From NCBI RefSeq assembly GCF_036711975.1, contig NC_091972.1, positions 3,043,001 through 3,107,000 of the forward strand: a stretch of 64,000 bases of DNA, given 5' to 3'. The position numbers and the translations under genes were made by a program. This document shows, one piece after another, positions 32,601 through 43,911 of this stretch. The notes beneath the pieces were generated by a model that was given only the letters and a program-made list of their open reading frames with translations, searched no databases and was not told where the DNA came from. This DNA comes from Onthophagus taurus. Its lineage: Eukaryota > Arthropoda > Insecta > Coleoptera > Scarabaeidae. Every line of letters starts with the position of its first letter. Within the stretch, counting starts at the first letter, position 1.

Positions 32601-34021
32601 GTAAAGAATTGTAAACAATTACTGTATATAATAAACTCTTAATAATATAATGAAATAATAATTATATAGACACAGATGTATTACACTAAAAGATTTATGA
32701 CAACGCTCACAAGATGTTTCGATTTGGGGTTATCATTACATATAGCTATATAAAAGAATAGACGCACTTTTTGAATTGTACAGCAGACATATTAAACTAA
32801 TGTTATCTCTTTCTAACACACATTACTCTCTAACAGTTTATGAATTTTAATTTACTACGTATGGAATTTGTAAGAGCGGAAAACGATGATTTACTGCCAG
32901 CTCTCGTGGCGTCTACTATACAAAGACCAACAAAACACAACTTAATAAAACATTTTTTAGTGTTTATAACTAATCTTTTTCTAATTTGATTGCACTATCT
33001 ATTAATGGACAAAAAGACCATTTTTCTGAGACAAAGAGGTTTTTTCAATACATATAAAAGTACCATTTAAAAATGCAAAAGTAACTTCATTTCTATAAAA
33101 AAACCATGACGCATTGATATCCTAATTATTTAAGCTTTTCAACAATTGGCAACAATAGATACATAAAGTGAATCATTTTTGTGCTCGAATACTGTCCAAT
33201 ACCAAGTATTGTTGTCCAAGTATTGAAGAAATGAAAGAGAGAAACATAACAACATTTTTTCAAGACTTAATAATCTAATCTTACTTAATAATCTCTAATT
33301 CCAGAAGATTGCTCCATTTCGGGACATGATGGAAAAATGTCTGTAAAACTGTCAGAAAAGCTATAGCGTCAAAGAGAATGTGGAATGCAGCCTGAAGATA
33401 TGTACTTACATTCTGTGTCAGCGTTAAGCCATCTGAGATGATAAAAGGAATGGCTAAACCTTTAGTTTAATAATTAATTTATGGAGCTATTCTATAATTT
33501 AGTTGCCCCAAGAATTTATTGTAGTTTAAGGATGGAAATAATAACCAGCATATTTAGTTATGAGAAAAATTTAGAATCTCATATATCACAAGTGAAGAAG
33601 AACGTGAATCCTCGACGGCATCACTTCGTACAATTCTATCAAGGGTGGTGTCAATATTTTAGACCTATATGTGCTACTTACAGAGTTATCCCACCGACCA
33701 ACAGTTGGAATAAGAACCAACTTCCAAATAGGACTGAAATAGGACTTGAAAATTCAACCCAACCACATACAAAATATGGTCTGTGAACTTTCCAGTTCTT
33801 CATAACTTTTTACAAAACATTATAGTCTAACTAATATTTTCTTTTTCCTTGCTATTCTCCCTTTCTTAATTAAAACGCTCCATTGAACATTAATGAATTC
33901 TTTAAAGCACTTATTGCACCCGTAATCATCTGCATTAATATTGCGCCATCAAAAATAAATTGGTGGTAGACCTCAAAGTAGTTTTCTTTATTTTTATTGT
34001 AAATTTATAACTTTACCTATA
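32601..34021. other. Intergenic, no gene recognised
   Basis: AT-rich sequence. Short open frames (for example 33481-33786) show no recognisable domain and are probably chance. Confidence 0.5.
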
Positions 34022-34518
34022 CAGAGTGTTTCTGACATAATTTTAATTACAAATAGAAGAGTGAAAGTCATGACATTTTGTATAAAAATGTTTGGTCTAA
34101 ACCCATACGATATAGCTAAGATATAGGCTAAGACATAGGCCATCAAAGTTAAGAAATTTTTAAATATTTTCTTAAATATTTTCAATATAATTTGTCTTAG
34201 AAAGATAAAATTTGGCAAATAGTGCAATGTTATCATAACAAATCGTTTAAGATCACTTTTGAATAAATGCAAATACGGGATCAATACTATACAGGGTGTT
34301 CACAAATGTTATTTCCTTAAAACTTTTTTATTATGTCATAAACTATTACATTTTTTATTCTGAAAGCCTATTTTCGAAATTATTACTCAAGGTAGCATAA
34401 AATATGGATTTTCTTCAGTACAATTATTCTTCAGCACTTCTCAAATTAATAGTTATCTGTAAAAAGTACTTTTTTCTAAAAACACAGCATCAATAGCAAA
34501 TTTTTCCATCATAGTAAG

Positions 34519-35204
34519 GCAACACCGGGGCTGAGGTTGAGCTTGAGCTTAGGGGGATGGCACCCGGCAAAGGTCCTGGATCAGATGGTATTCCTTCAGT
34601 CCTTATTATTAACTATGCCGTTGCTCTTTCCATTCCTCTTATGAAAATTTTTAATTTGTCCATCACTACTGGAGTCTTTCCCTTGGCGTGGAAACGCGCG
34701 AATATTGTACCAGTTTACAAATCTGGTGACCGACACCTGGCCAAGAACTACCGTCCAATTTCTATTTTGCCCTTATTTGGAAAGGTATTTGAACTGAGGT
34801 TGATGTACTCGAGACTATTTTTTCAGTTGAAAAATACTATTAATGTCAATCAACACGGTCGAGACGAACATGCTCGAGTATATTGACTTTCTGTACTCTT
34901 CCATAGACAACAACATCCAAGTAGACGCGGTATACACGGACTTTAGCAAAGCATTTGACAAGTAGATCATAAGTTGTTATGCGATAAACTGCATCGCGCT
35001 GGTGTTACTGGATATTTGCTGGACTGGTTTACCTCTTACGTCTCGGGACGGACTCTTGTTGTACGGTTTGGTGGATTTTGTTCACGTGCCTTGTCAATCT
35101 CTTTTGGTGTAGCTCAGGGCAGCCACCTGGGGCCTCTGTTGTACCTTCTTTACATTAACGACATCTTTGGCTCCTTTTCCCATTGCCGCTGTCTCATGGT
35201 TTGA
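34519..35204 (+). pseudogene. Jockey/CR1-like reverse transcriptase fragment
   Basis: KGPGSDGIPSVLI, WKRANIVPVYKSGD and NYRPISILPLFGKVFE occur at 34566-34800. After a frame break comes DFSKAFDK (34939-34962), and then LHRAGVTGYLLDWFTSYVSG and GSHLGPLLYLLYINDIF to about 35168. The YADD block is absent. It ends abruptly where Penelope-like sequence begins near 35205. Confidence 0.8.
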
Positions 35205-35355
35205 AATGGAGTGAAACACTTAAGGCACTTCGAACCAGTTTCTGAAGAAGGTTGCAACATGGCATCCGAAACGTCAAACCTTTTCTTAAAAGACGCACCG
35301 CAAAACCAGAAAGTGTCTAGTGTTAGTTCTAGTTTTAGTTCTAATTGTAGTTTAA
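35205..35355 (+). repeat. Penelope-derived piece with hammerhead-like core, joined to dispersed repeat
   Basis: CTGAAGAAG (35242-35250), an intervening GGTTGC / GCATCC imperfect stem, and GAAACGTC (35268-35275) resemble the hammerhead-ribozyme-like motif described in Penelope terminal repeats; the consensus is CTGATGA...GAAA, so one core base differs. The piece runs on to AAAACCAGAAAGTG and then CTAGTGTTAGTTCTAGTTTTAG (from ~35316). A near-identical copy lies inverted at 63005-63115. Confidence 0.6.
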
Positions 35356-35956
35356 TAGATGGATACAATTGCTGGATATTCTGAAATGTCTAAACTGTTG
35401 CTATCAACAGTACTAGCAGTACTACGATCTGCCACAAAATCCAAAATGTTTTTTTCCAGTTGGGGTGTACGAACTGACCCTAGATTCCTGTTATTTACAT
35501 ACTTCTGTTTTAAATTTCCTGTTTCACGTAAATGTCTTTCGATATTTAGAAATGTTTATCTATCAGGTTGTCTTTACTTACAATTTGTTTCCATAGGTCC
35601 CTACGATTAATGAAAACAAATCAAAATCGAGGTTGTATCTTTTTGCAAATAAACAATGCGTCTAATCAAAAATTTCTAAGAGTGAAAATAATCTTAAAAT
35701 AAAATAGGTTTTTAGAATCAGTTGGAAAATTTAAGGGTTTATGACATAATAAAAAAGTTTTAAAGAAATAACCTTTGTGAACACCCTGTATAGCATTGAT
35801 CCCGATGTTTAAGAAAATGTTTCAAAATTTCTTCACTTTGAACAGTAGTATAGATCATTTATAAGTTTAGATCAAACATTTTTACACAAATCGTCATCAT
35901 TTTCACTCTAATATTTGTGATTAAAATTATGCCACGACTTACAGAAACACCCTGTA

Positions 35957-36505
35957 TGACAAATTTTAGCCAATTTATTATTATTTAGACAACTCTTAAA
36001 TGACGTACGTTTTTATAAGCGTAGGATTGGTCATTACGAGTGTAATTGAGACAATAAGATTCATTCTTTGCGATGACCTAAACTAATCCAACGAACCTCT
36101 CACAAACTTCGTATAATGATATATACTTATTAATATTCGTGATATCCCCAGGTTGTGAAAGTGTTACACAATTGAAAATTACAACAATATTAAATTGTAG
36201 GTTGTAAAAGAATATGCAAAATAATTTTGCCGTTGAAACAACCACGAATGTTTTTCGTATCGAGGTTGTAATTACAGCAAAGAAATATCTTTTGGTTTTA
36301 TAAAATGAAACAATTTAAAATATAGTAGACAAGTTATATTTATTTTATGAAGAGTTCTTAACATTTAATTTTTTTTTTGAGAGATCGTTTTGTTATGGTC
36401 CATTTTTTTTAAATAAATACAAAAAAAATACAGAAAAAATTGAGAGCTGATCACAAGATAATAATACTGATAATAATTTAGTTGCTGGTCAAAATTCGAA
36501 TTGAT
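35957..36505. other. Intergenic and 3' UTR of the neuroparsin-like gene
   Basis: AT-rich. TTTATT at 36339-36344 gives an AATAAA on the minus strand about 165 bp beyond the stop codon of the neuroparsin-like gene. Nothing else was recognised. Confidence 0.45.
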
Positions 36506-37074
36506 TTAAGGGAAGCAGTTGTAATCGGTGGGGCTCAACATACAACCGTGGCACTTTTCGTCTTGTTTACACATAAGTCCTTCACCGCATTTTCCATAAA
36601 TATCAAGGGGACCTCCGCATCGTTCACCTGGACCCTATAAATAACAAGGAATTTCAAATAAACCGTTCATAGTAGATTATAACGTACCCTGGCGCACGTC
36701 CTTCTTCCGCAGTTATCTCTTACTTCATCCCAAAGACAAAAATCATTAGGTTCTTGTTCACAATCTGTAAGTGATTTACAGGGTTTACAAACGTAGGTGT
36801 TTCTGGCATCGCCGCTAAAAAGGAAAAAAATAATAAATAAATTGTTTTTTCTTTAAAATTTTTGTATCCTAAAGTAGCACAACGAATTCGTCGTTTTTAT
36901 GTATTTTATGTTTCCCGTTTAAAACGTTCCAAGTTAAGGGATTAAATCGTCACGACGTCGTCGTTATGTTTATCGGTGCATTCAACCCGACGGAATATAA
37001 AATACTTACAATCGAAGAAGACTTCCGGTAACAATGCAGACGATTAAAAGAGATGTTATCATGTTGGATGCCAT
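36506..37074 (-). CDS. Neuroparsin-like secreted hormone (single IGF-binding-protein-type domain)
   Basis: Three coding exons on the minus strand, 37074-37010, 36814-36688 and 36634-36506, join in phase (2, then 0) to 106 residues. Residues 1-22 are a signal peptide (MASNMITSLLIVCIVTGSLL). The mature part is cysteine-rich: VCKPCKSLTDCEQEP, DFCLWDEVRDNCGRRTCARG, PGERCGGPLDIYGKCGEGL, then C..C..CHGC and a terminal NCF. The GPGERCGGP-x-GKCGEGL core and cysteine order are those of insect neuroparsins, brain neurohormones related to the N-domain of IGF-binding proteins. Length fits the family (~100). The start is the first ATG before the signal peptide; a 5' untranslated exon probably lies further upstream. 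Confidence 0.8.
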
Positions 37075-37400
37075 TGTTAAGTTTTGCTTGCGCAAAAAAT
37101 TAGAAAAAGAGATTGTAAGATAGGAAAGAAAAGTGTTATTTTTAAGAACAAATATTAATTGTTGTTGTCTTTTAAAAACTTACCTCCAAAAGAATCGGGC
37201 TGCTTGCGAAAAAAATTTGAAATTAGAAATAAGATAATAAAGAAAAGTGTCATTTTTTTTAATTAGTACTTTTTAGATTTGATTCTTTTTAGATTAGTTG
37301 ATGTTGTCGTTTAAAAACTTACCACCAAAAGAATCGGGTGTGAACACATCCAAGAATGAAAATGATTGCGTGAAATTCCATTTGGGTTTTTTATATTTTT
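37075..37400 (-). other. Upstream region with duplicated candidate first exons
   Basis: Two related splice-donor segments occur 141 bp apart on the minus strand: CCCGATTCTTTTGGAG|GTAAG (donor near 37186) and CCCGATTCTTTTGGTG|GTAAG (near 37327), each followed by TTTTTAAA-CGACAACA. The surrounding ~140 bp is a diverged tandem duplication. The outer one is preceded by an ATG (37381) opening a 19-codon frame. They may be alternative 5' exons spliced to the acceptor GCGCAAG before the neuroparsin start. Confidence 0.45.
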
Positions 37401-37985
37401 TTAATATAAATTGAAAGCGTTTCCTTCGAACTTCCTCTCCATAGTATTGAACGTACGGCATTGCTTTTACTCTTAACTCGTATTTTTGTTTTGCAATAAA
37501 ATGCGTGCAAGAGCTCGAGTCGTAAAGCTCAAGACCGTTTTATGTCTTCGGGGAGTTGCTTTTCTGTTCGTCTTTGGTTGACAAATCAAATTAATTCATT
37601 CAAATTAATTTTCAACTTCAAAAATTAATAATGATTATTTTTGACTTATGATTTCAAAATGTTTTAAACGTTATAAACACGTTCTTATTTTCTGCCAAAT
37701 TCGTATTCCAGAAAATTATATTTGGAACGTGATTATTTATTGATGATTCTCATAAACGGTTCAAAACAAATCGTTTCCTTTTAATTACATTGATTCTGAT
37801 TTTGAAATGATTCATATTTTTGGAATGAATCAAAATTTTCCTTCTTAATCTTAATTAAATTTGAACAATCCAGTTCATTTTCTATTTAAGAATGACCACA
37901 CCCACACAAATCACGCATCAAAACCAAACCCAACCCAAAAAAAATAATCGTCGACTACCTCAAAACTCCACAACATGTTTACAAC

Positions 37986-38022
37986 TATAAATACTCTTGG
38001 TACGTGTATTTTGGTCCCAGTT
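37986..38022 (+). promoter_or_regulatory. Core promoter of the first RING-finger gene
   Basis: TATAAAT at 37986-37992 and an initiator-like CCCAGTT with its A at 38019 are about 32 bp apart, the usual TATA-to-start distance. They lie 309 bp before the ATG at 38328. 37400-37985 upstream is AT-rich and shows no gene. Confidence 0.5.
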
Positions 38023-38327
38023 ATAGTTTGACAAAGTCCGTGGAACCGAGAGTTCATTTTCGTAATAATGCATCGATTTCAAACGTTCAAAGAACTCTTT
38101 GTGCTCGACGTTTTAGTTCAAGTTGTTGTAATCTTTTGATCGGGGGTGGTGAAAAAAAGATAAATACAAAGAAAAAGATACTGACTTAGTGGATACGATT
38201 CGACGGCATCGTCCACCCGAAAATAGAAGCGTCGTGACGCCGCTCACATCTCCAACAACAAGGTTAATCTCGCAATAATCGTGCTCCGAGACGGTGGGGT
38301 TTTGCAAAAAAAAATTAAATTAATAAA

Positions 38328-40334
38328 ATGGGGATGACTACAAGGGTTAGGGGAAGATTGCGAAGTCTTCATAAATTGTATAGATTCGATCCAAAAGTTA
38401 GAGAAGAAAGAATTGCAGAAACTGGTAAGTTAGAGTAATTAATAAAACGTATGTGTCAATTTTTTTTCGTTTTAGTGTGCCTTCTTTCGGTGCTTTTTCT
38501 TTTGCCTTATTGTTCAAGAGGTCATGCCCCTTTATTGTTAAGTTTAGGAGGATGGTGTTTGGCTACGTATTCTTGTTTAGTTCTTCCCGTAGTGGTATCG
38601 GCAAACTATATTTATCCAGCAAAGTGGTTGAAGAAACTTGCGGAAAATATTCCTCGTAAGTAACATTTAATGTATTTTTGTATTGAACGGAAACGAAACG
38701 TTAATGCTGTTTTTGACCAAAGCCAGAAAGAAAGTGCTTTAACCGTTTTGCTATTTTGGGAGGACTTCGTAAATAACACCGCTCCAATTTGGAGTTGTTT
38801 ACAAAATAAATTAATACAAATGGTTTTTCTTACCTAAGTGCTTCTCGAAGTTGTGATCAACTCAAACTGTGCCTAAACATCCCTAAAAAATTCTTTTATA
38901 TACCTTCTACAAAAACCCCTCTTTCGATCCAACTTAATTTTCAGACCCGTCAATTTATTACGCGATCGTTAATTAAGAAATTCGAAGTGTGAAAGACAAC
39001 GACGACGGTTTTTTCATTATTTTATGCTAACGACCGTCAAGACACTCCGTGTAATAACAGAGTTTCCTATACAGTTGCTTTTGTGCGTGCGTTTTCCAAT
39101 AAGTTAAGATGTCAATAGAAACGGGATCAAACGCTTTTTCGTTTTAAATTTAGCCCGTACAAGTAGCACGAGTATTTTGGCAAATTGCAAAATCGTGAAA
39201 ACACCATCTCACTCAGTCGATGAAAACGAGGTCAACATAAATTCCAAACCAAACGGTTTTTTAATCATAAAAATTAAAATTTTTATTATTATTTAATTAA
39301 TTAATTTTTATTTTATGTTAAGGTTTGGCTCGTAAAATTGCTGTACCAATATGGACCATTTTCAGAAAAATCTACGCTCCATTAGATCGTTGCGAAAAAT
39401 TCTTCATGCAAATGTCCCATTTATCCAACATGCTTAATCAGGTAAATTAAAATTAGTAATTAACTTTTTTCCATTGTTTTTAACATTCATTCGTTTTTAC
39501 ACTGGTTTGATCCAGTTGGTTTTTTTCATGGTTTGCGATCGAGTACTCCTTTGTACACTGACCAACGGAAATCGAAGCTGTCCAGAGAAAAAAGTAACCG
39601 GTCTCTACTCCTTAATGTTCTACAACGTCGTCACTTACTGCATTTCGTACATCAAGGAATTAATCGAAAAAGAAGACTGGTCGCCGTATGTTAACATGAC
39701 TCAACACGGCAATTTGAAACATGTTGCAATGTCCGCAACAAAAATCGTTTTAGAATGGACGAAAGCGATTACCTTCATCATAACTGTTACATTCATGCTT
39801 TTGGTTTTTGGTTTGGAACAAGGCTTGGAACATTATAGACCAACAGCTTCTTATACATTTATTACATGGTCTTATTACATGTGTACTGAAAAACTTTTCG
39901 TCGATTTATTTCCCCATTTATTAATATTTTTGAAAATAAACGCTTTGGAAGCTTTAGAACTTTTATACGCTCCAGTTTTATTACGATATTATACAATAAG
40001 CGTTTCAGCTTTACTATTAATCGTATTGGTGTGTTACGGACAACTTAAATTCGCTTTATTGGCAGCTTATTTAACGGTTTACGTTCGAGCTAAAGACATG
40101 GCATGTAACTGTTTAAAGAAATTAAAAAACGAACAAGCAATTTTGGCGCGATTTCGGCGTGCTTCTTACGATGAAATCGAAAATTGCGACGATGTATGTG
40201 CTGTTTGTTTAACGCAAATGACAAGGGCTCGAGTAACGCCTTGTCAACATTTCTTTCACGCTGAATGTCTTAGACAGTGTCTTAATAATTCGCATTATTG
40301 TCCTATATGTAAGAGGGAATATACATTTTGTTAA
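38328..40334 (+). CDS. Multi-pass membrane RING-finger E3 ubiquitin ligase, TRC8/RNF145-like (paralogue 1)
   Basis: Exons 38328-38424, 38476-38655, 39323-39441 and 39516-40334 splice in phase (1, 1, 0) to 404 residues. Several hydrophobic segments follow a basic N-terminus, for example LLSVLFLLPYC, LATYSCLVLPVVVSA, ITFIITVTFMLLVFGL and ISVSALLLIVLVCYG. The C-terminus (about residues 357-402) is a RING-H2 domain: CAVC, CQHFFHAEC and CPIC supply the eight zinc ligands. Such proteins act in the ER membrane in ubiquitin ligation. The protein is shorter than typical TRC8 (600-800 residues), so the sterol-sensing half may be absent. A second paralogue follows at 43912. An AATAAA overlaps the region just after the stop (40335), and a more likely one is at 40503. 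Confidence 0.78.
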
Positions 40335-40502
40335 AATAAAACGTATTTTATAAGAATAGCTTTTAACAAAAAAAAAATGGTGCTATTTCGATGTGCTTTA
40401 AACGTTTAACTCATTTTAAATGTGAGACTATTAAATAAGATAATATTTAAAATAATCGTATCTTTTTTAGATTAGCTTAAATTGTATTTTTTACATTTCT
40501 CA

Positions 40503-40508
40503 AATAAA
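40503..40508 (+). terminator. Candidate poly(A) signal, RING gene 1
   Basis: AATAAA 169 bp after the stop codon, followed by a T-rich stretch. The sequence to 40745 shows nothing else. Confidence 0.4.
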
Positions 40509-40744
40509 GCAGGTTAAATATTTTAAAATTTGTAGTAAATTTAACGTTATTTTGACGCTTTTTCTAATAAAGTTGAAATTTCTTTCTCCAAAATGGTTTT
40601 GTATTAAGAAATAAATCTTTTTGGGATTACAGCAACAATCAGACGCATTTTTAAAAAAATGGTTAAAGAAAATCGTTCTATAAAACTATTTTTGACGTTA
40701 AAATATATTATTTGAGAAGAAGTTGTAGTACATTTTAATAAATC

Positions 40745-43375
40745 GCCGGTTTGAATGGGGTATGTAGAATGTATGTAGGTATGTTTTTCTCAATATTTTC
40801 CCAATCCAACCCAACAATTATTATACATCATTTTAAAGAGAAAGCTTTGAGCTTTAATTTAGAATAAGTCTCATTCCTTAATTTCAATAAATACGGCTTC
40901 CAGGAATTTTTAAATTAGCATCTTTTTTGAAATTTTTAAGTTATACGAAAATGTAAGTTTTATTTCAACATCTTTTTTCTTAATATTTTTCCAATCCAAC
41001 CTATCAGTTATTATACATCATTGTAAAGAGAAAGCTTTGAGCTTTAATTTAGAATAAGTCTCATTCTTTAATTTCAATAAATACGGCTTCCAGGAATTTT
41101 TAAATTAGCATCTTTTTTGACATTTTTAAGTTATACGAAAATGTAAGTTTTATTTCAACATTTTTTTTCTTAATATTTTTCCAATCCAACCTATCAATTA
41201 TTATATATCATTGTAAAGAGAAAGCTTTGAGGTTTAATTTAGAATAAGTCTTATTCCTTAATTTCAATAAATACGGCTTCCAGGAATTTTTAAATTAGTA
41301 TCTTTTTTGACACTTTTAGGTTATACGAAAATGTAAGTTTTGTTTCAACATTTTTTTTCTTAATATTTTTCCAATCCAACCTATCAACTATTATACAACA
41401 TTTTAAAGAGAAAGCTTTGAGCTTTAATTTAGAATAAGTCTCATTCCTTAATTTCAATAAATACGGCTTCCAGGAATTTTTAAATTAGCATCTTTTTTGA
41501 CACTTTTAGGCTATACAAAAATGTAAGTTTTATTTCAACATTTTTTTTTAAAAATATTTTTCCAATCCAACCCAACAATTATTATACATCATTTTAAAGA
41601 GAAAGCTTTGAGCTTTAATTTAAAATAAGTTTCATTTCTTAATTTCAATAAACACGGCTTCCAAAAATTTTTGAAATAGCATTTTTTTCTTAATATTTTT
41701 CCAATCCAACCTATCAATTATTATACATCATTGTAAAGAGAAAGCTTTGAGCTTTAATTTAGAATAAGTCTCATTCCTTTATTTCAATAAATACGGCTTC
41801 CAGAAATTTTTAAATTAGCATCTTTTTTGATACTCTTAGGTTATACAAAAATGTAAGTTTTATTTCAACATTTTTTTTCTTAATATATTTGCAATCCAAC
41901 TCAACAATTATTATACATCATTTTAAAGAGAAAGCTTTGAGCTTTACTTTAAAATAAGTTTCCTTCCTTAATTTCAATAAATACGGCTTCCAGGAATTTT
42001 TAAATTAGGTTCTCTTTTGACACTCTTAGATTATACGAAAATGTAAGTTTTATTTCAACATTTTTTTTCTTAATATTTTTCCAATCCAACCTATCAATTA
42101 TTATACATTATTGTAAAGAGAAAGCTTTGAGCTTTAATTTAGAATAAGTCTCATTCCTTAATTTCAATAAATACGGCTTCCAGGAACTTTTAAATTAGCA
42201 CCTTTTTTGACACTCTTAGGTTATACGAAAATGTATGTTTTATTTCAACATTTTTTTTCTTTATATTTTTCCAATCCAACCTATTAAGTATTATACATCA
42301 TTGTAAAGAGAAAGCTTTGAGCTTTAATTTAGAATAAGTCTCATTCCTTAATTTCAATAAATATGGCTTCCAGGAATTTTTAAATTAGCATCTTTTTTGA
42401 CACTTTTAGGTTATACGAAAATGTAAGTTTTATTTCAACTTTTTTTTTCTCAATATTTTTCCAATCCAACCCGACGATTATTATATATCATTCTAAAGAG
42501 AAAGCTTTGAGCTTTAATTTAAAATAAGTCTCATTCCTTAATTTCAATAAAAACGGCTTCCAGGAATTTTTAAATTATCATAATTTTTGACATTTTTAAG
42601 TTATACGAAAATTTAAGTTTTATTTCAACATTTTTTTCTTAATATTTTTCCAATCCAACCTATCAATTATTATACATCATTTTAAAGAGAAACCTTTGAG
42701 CTTTAATTTGAAATAAGTTTCATTCCTTAATTTCAATAAATACGGCTTCCAGGAATTTTTAAATTAGCATCTTTTTTGACACTTTTAGGTTATACGAAAA
42801 TGTAAGTTTTATTTCAACATTCTTTTTCTTAATATTTTTCCAATCCAACCTATCAATTATTGTACATCATTTTAAAGAGAAAACTTTGAGCTTTAATTTG
42901 AAATAAGTTTCATTCCTTAATTTCAATGAATACGGCTTCCAGGAATTTTTAAATTAGCATCTTTTTTGACATTTTTAGGTTATACGAAAATGTAAGTTTT
43001 GTTTCAACATTTTTTTTCTCAATATTTTTCCAATCTAACCCAACAATTATTATACATCATTTTAAAGAGAAAGCTTTGAGCTTTAATTTAAAATAAGTCT
43101 CATTCCTTAATTTCAATAAATACGGCTTCCAGGACTTTTTAAATTAGAATCTTTTTTGACACTTTTAGGTTATACGAAAATGTAAGTTTTATTTCAACAT
43201 TTTTTTTCTCAATATTTTTCTAATCCAACCCAACAATTATTATACATCATTTTAAAGAGAAAGCTTTGAGCTTTAACTTAGAATAAGTTTCATTTCTTAA
43301 TTTCAATAAACACGGCTTCCAGAAATTTTTGAATTAGTTTCTTTTTTGACACTTAGATTATGCGAAAATGGTATT
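40745..43375. repeat. Satellite-like tandem array, ~190-bp units
   Basis: About 14 head-to-tail units can be counted by CCAATCCAAC landmarks at 40801, 40991, 41181, 41371, ~41563, 41701, 41891, 42081, 42271, 42461 and onward to ~43220. The period is 190 bp apart from one shortened unit (~138 bp, 41563-41700). Each has AAAGAGAAAGCTTTGAGCTT and AATACGGCTTCCAGGAATTT. Units differ by a few percent, mostly single changes. No coding frame spans the array. It lies between the two RING-finger paralogues. Confidence 0.93.
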
Positions 43376-43499
43376 GCATATTTTGCTAAAATTATCTCCA
43401 AAGGCATTCACTGAGTGTATTTTGATAGCGTTTTAATTCTGTCTGATTCTGTTACAAAGTTTCAAAATTTTTGACTTCTTGGGACACAAAACGCTAAGA

Positions 43500-43620
43500 C
43501 GTCTAAACTTTTTAGTTCTATATCTTGTGTTAGTTCTAGTTTTAATTGTTATTCAGCGTTAGATTGTGATATATTTTTCTTGAACAAAAAGTAGAACTAA
43601 CACTAGACCTAGATCCAGAA
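43500..43620. repeat. Copy of the CTAGTGTTAGTTCTAG dispersed repeat
   Basis: GTGTTAGTTCTAGTTTTAAT, TGTTATTCAGCGTTAGA and AGTAGAACTAACACTAGACC lie within 120 bp, in inverted halves. No transposon is inserted here, so it is the best intact copy for defining the family. Confidence 0.65.
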
Positions 43621-43911
43621 AACTCAGAGTTATCATAAGGACGTCACCTTTTCCAAACAAAACTTTTCCTTTACAAAACTATCCAATGCCTGTAATATTA
43701 AGCTATGTTGCTTTTTATGTGGGACAGTGCAAGTTCATAGTAGTTTCGTAACTATAGTTACAGCATTCATAAATTGCGAGTTATATGAAATTCCCGGTGT
43801 ATAAAGATGATGTTGAAACGTGACATTTCAAAATGTCACTTCCAAAAAGAATACTTTGAAAAATAAATATAATTTTGTTTAGTTTTTTATATAAATTATT
43901 AGTTTGTAAAA

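Larger units (their letters stand above)
34292..35788. mobile_element. Inner TA-flanked TIR element carrying retroelement debris
   Basis: CAGGGTGTTCACAAATGTTA at 34292 and its inverse ending CACCCTG at 35788 extend as ~60-bp inverted repeats sharing AAAACTTTTTTATTATGTCA. TA flanks both sides (34290-34291, 35789-35790). The interior contains an RT fragment (34519-35204), a Penelope-derived piece and the dispersed CTAGTGTTAGTTCTAG repeat. Confidence 0.75.
34022..35954. mobile_element. Outer TA-flanked TIR element (host of a nested element)
   Basis: CAGAGTGTTTCTGACATAATTT at 34022 and its inverse AATTATGCCACGACTTACAG then AAACACCCTG ending at 35954 form diverged inverted repeats flanked by TA (34020-34021, 35955-35956). 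Further inside, GGGATCAATACTATA (34278-34291) mirrors TATAGCATTGATCCC (35789-35803), which places the nested insertion at the same point in both arms. This is Tc1/mariner-type target use. No transposase was seen. Confidence 0.65.

Noticed and set aside
31432-32618. Long minus-strand open frames (256, 170 and 148 codons, Pro/Ser/Leu-rich)
   Set aside because: They mirror the purine-rich LINE coding strand, have no domain, and the plus strand carries clear RT motifs.
33481-33786. 101-codon plus-strand frame
   Set aside because: No domain, no splice context and composition like the surrounding non-coding DNA.
34013-34284. Minus-strand 96-codon frame
   Set aside because: It lies across the left arm of the outer TIR element, has no recognisable domain and is low in complexity.
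40745-43375. Possible CRISPR array
   Set aside because: Units are contiguous with no unique spacers, in a eukaryotic intron-bearing sequence; it is an ordinary tandem repeat. The same applies to 55755-59700.
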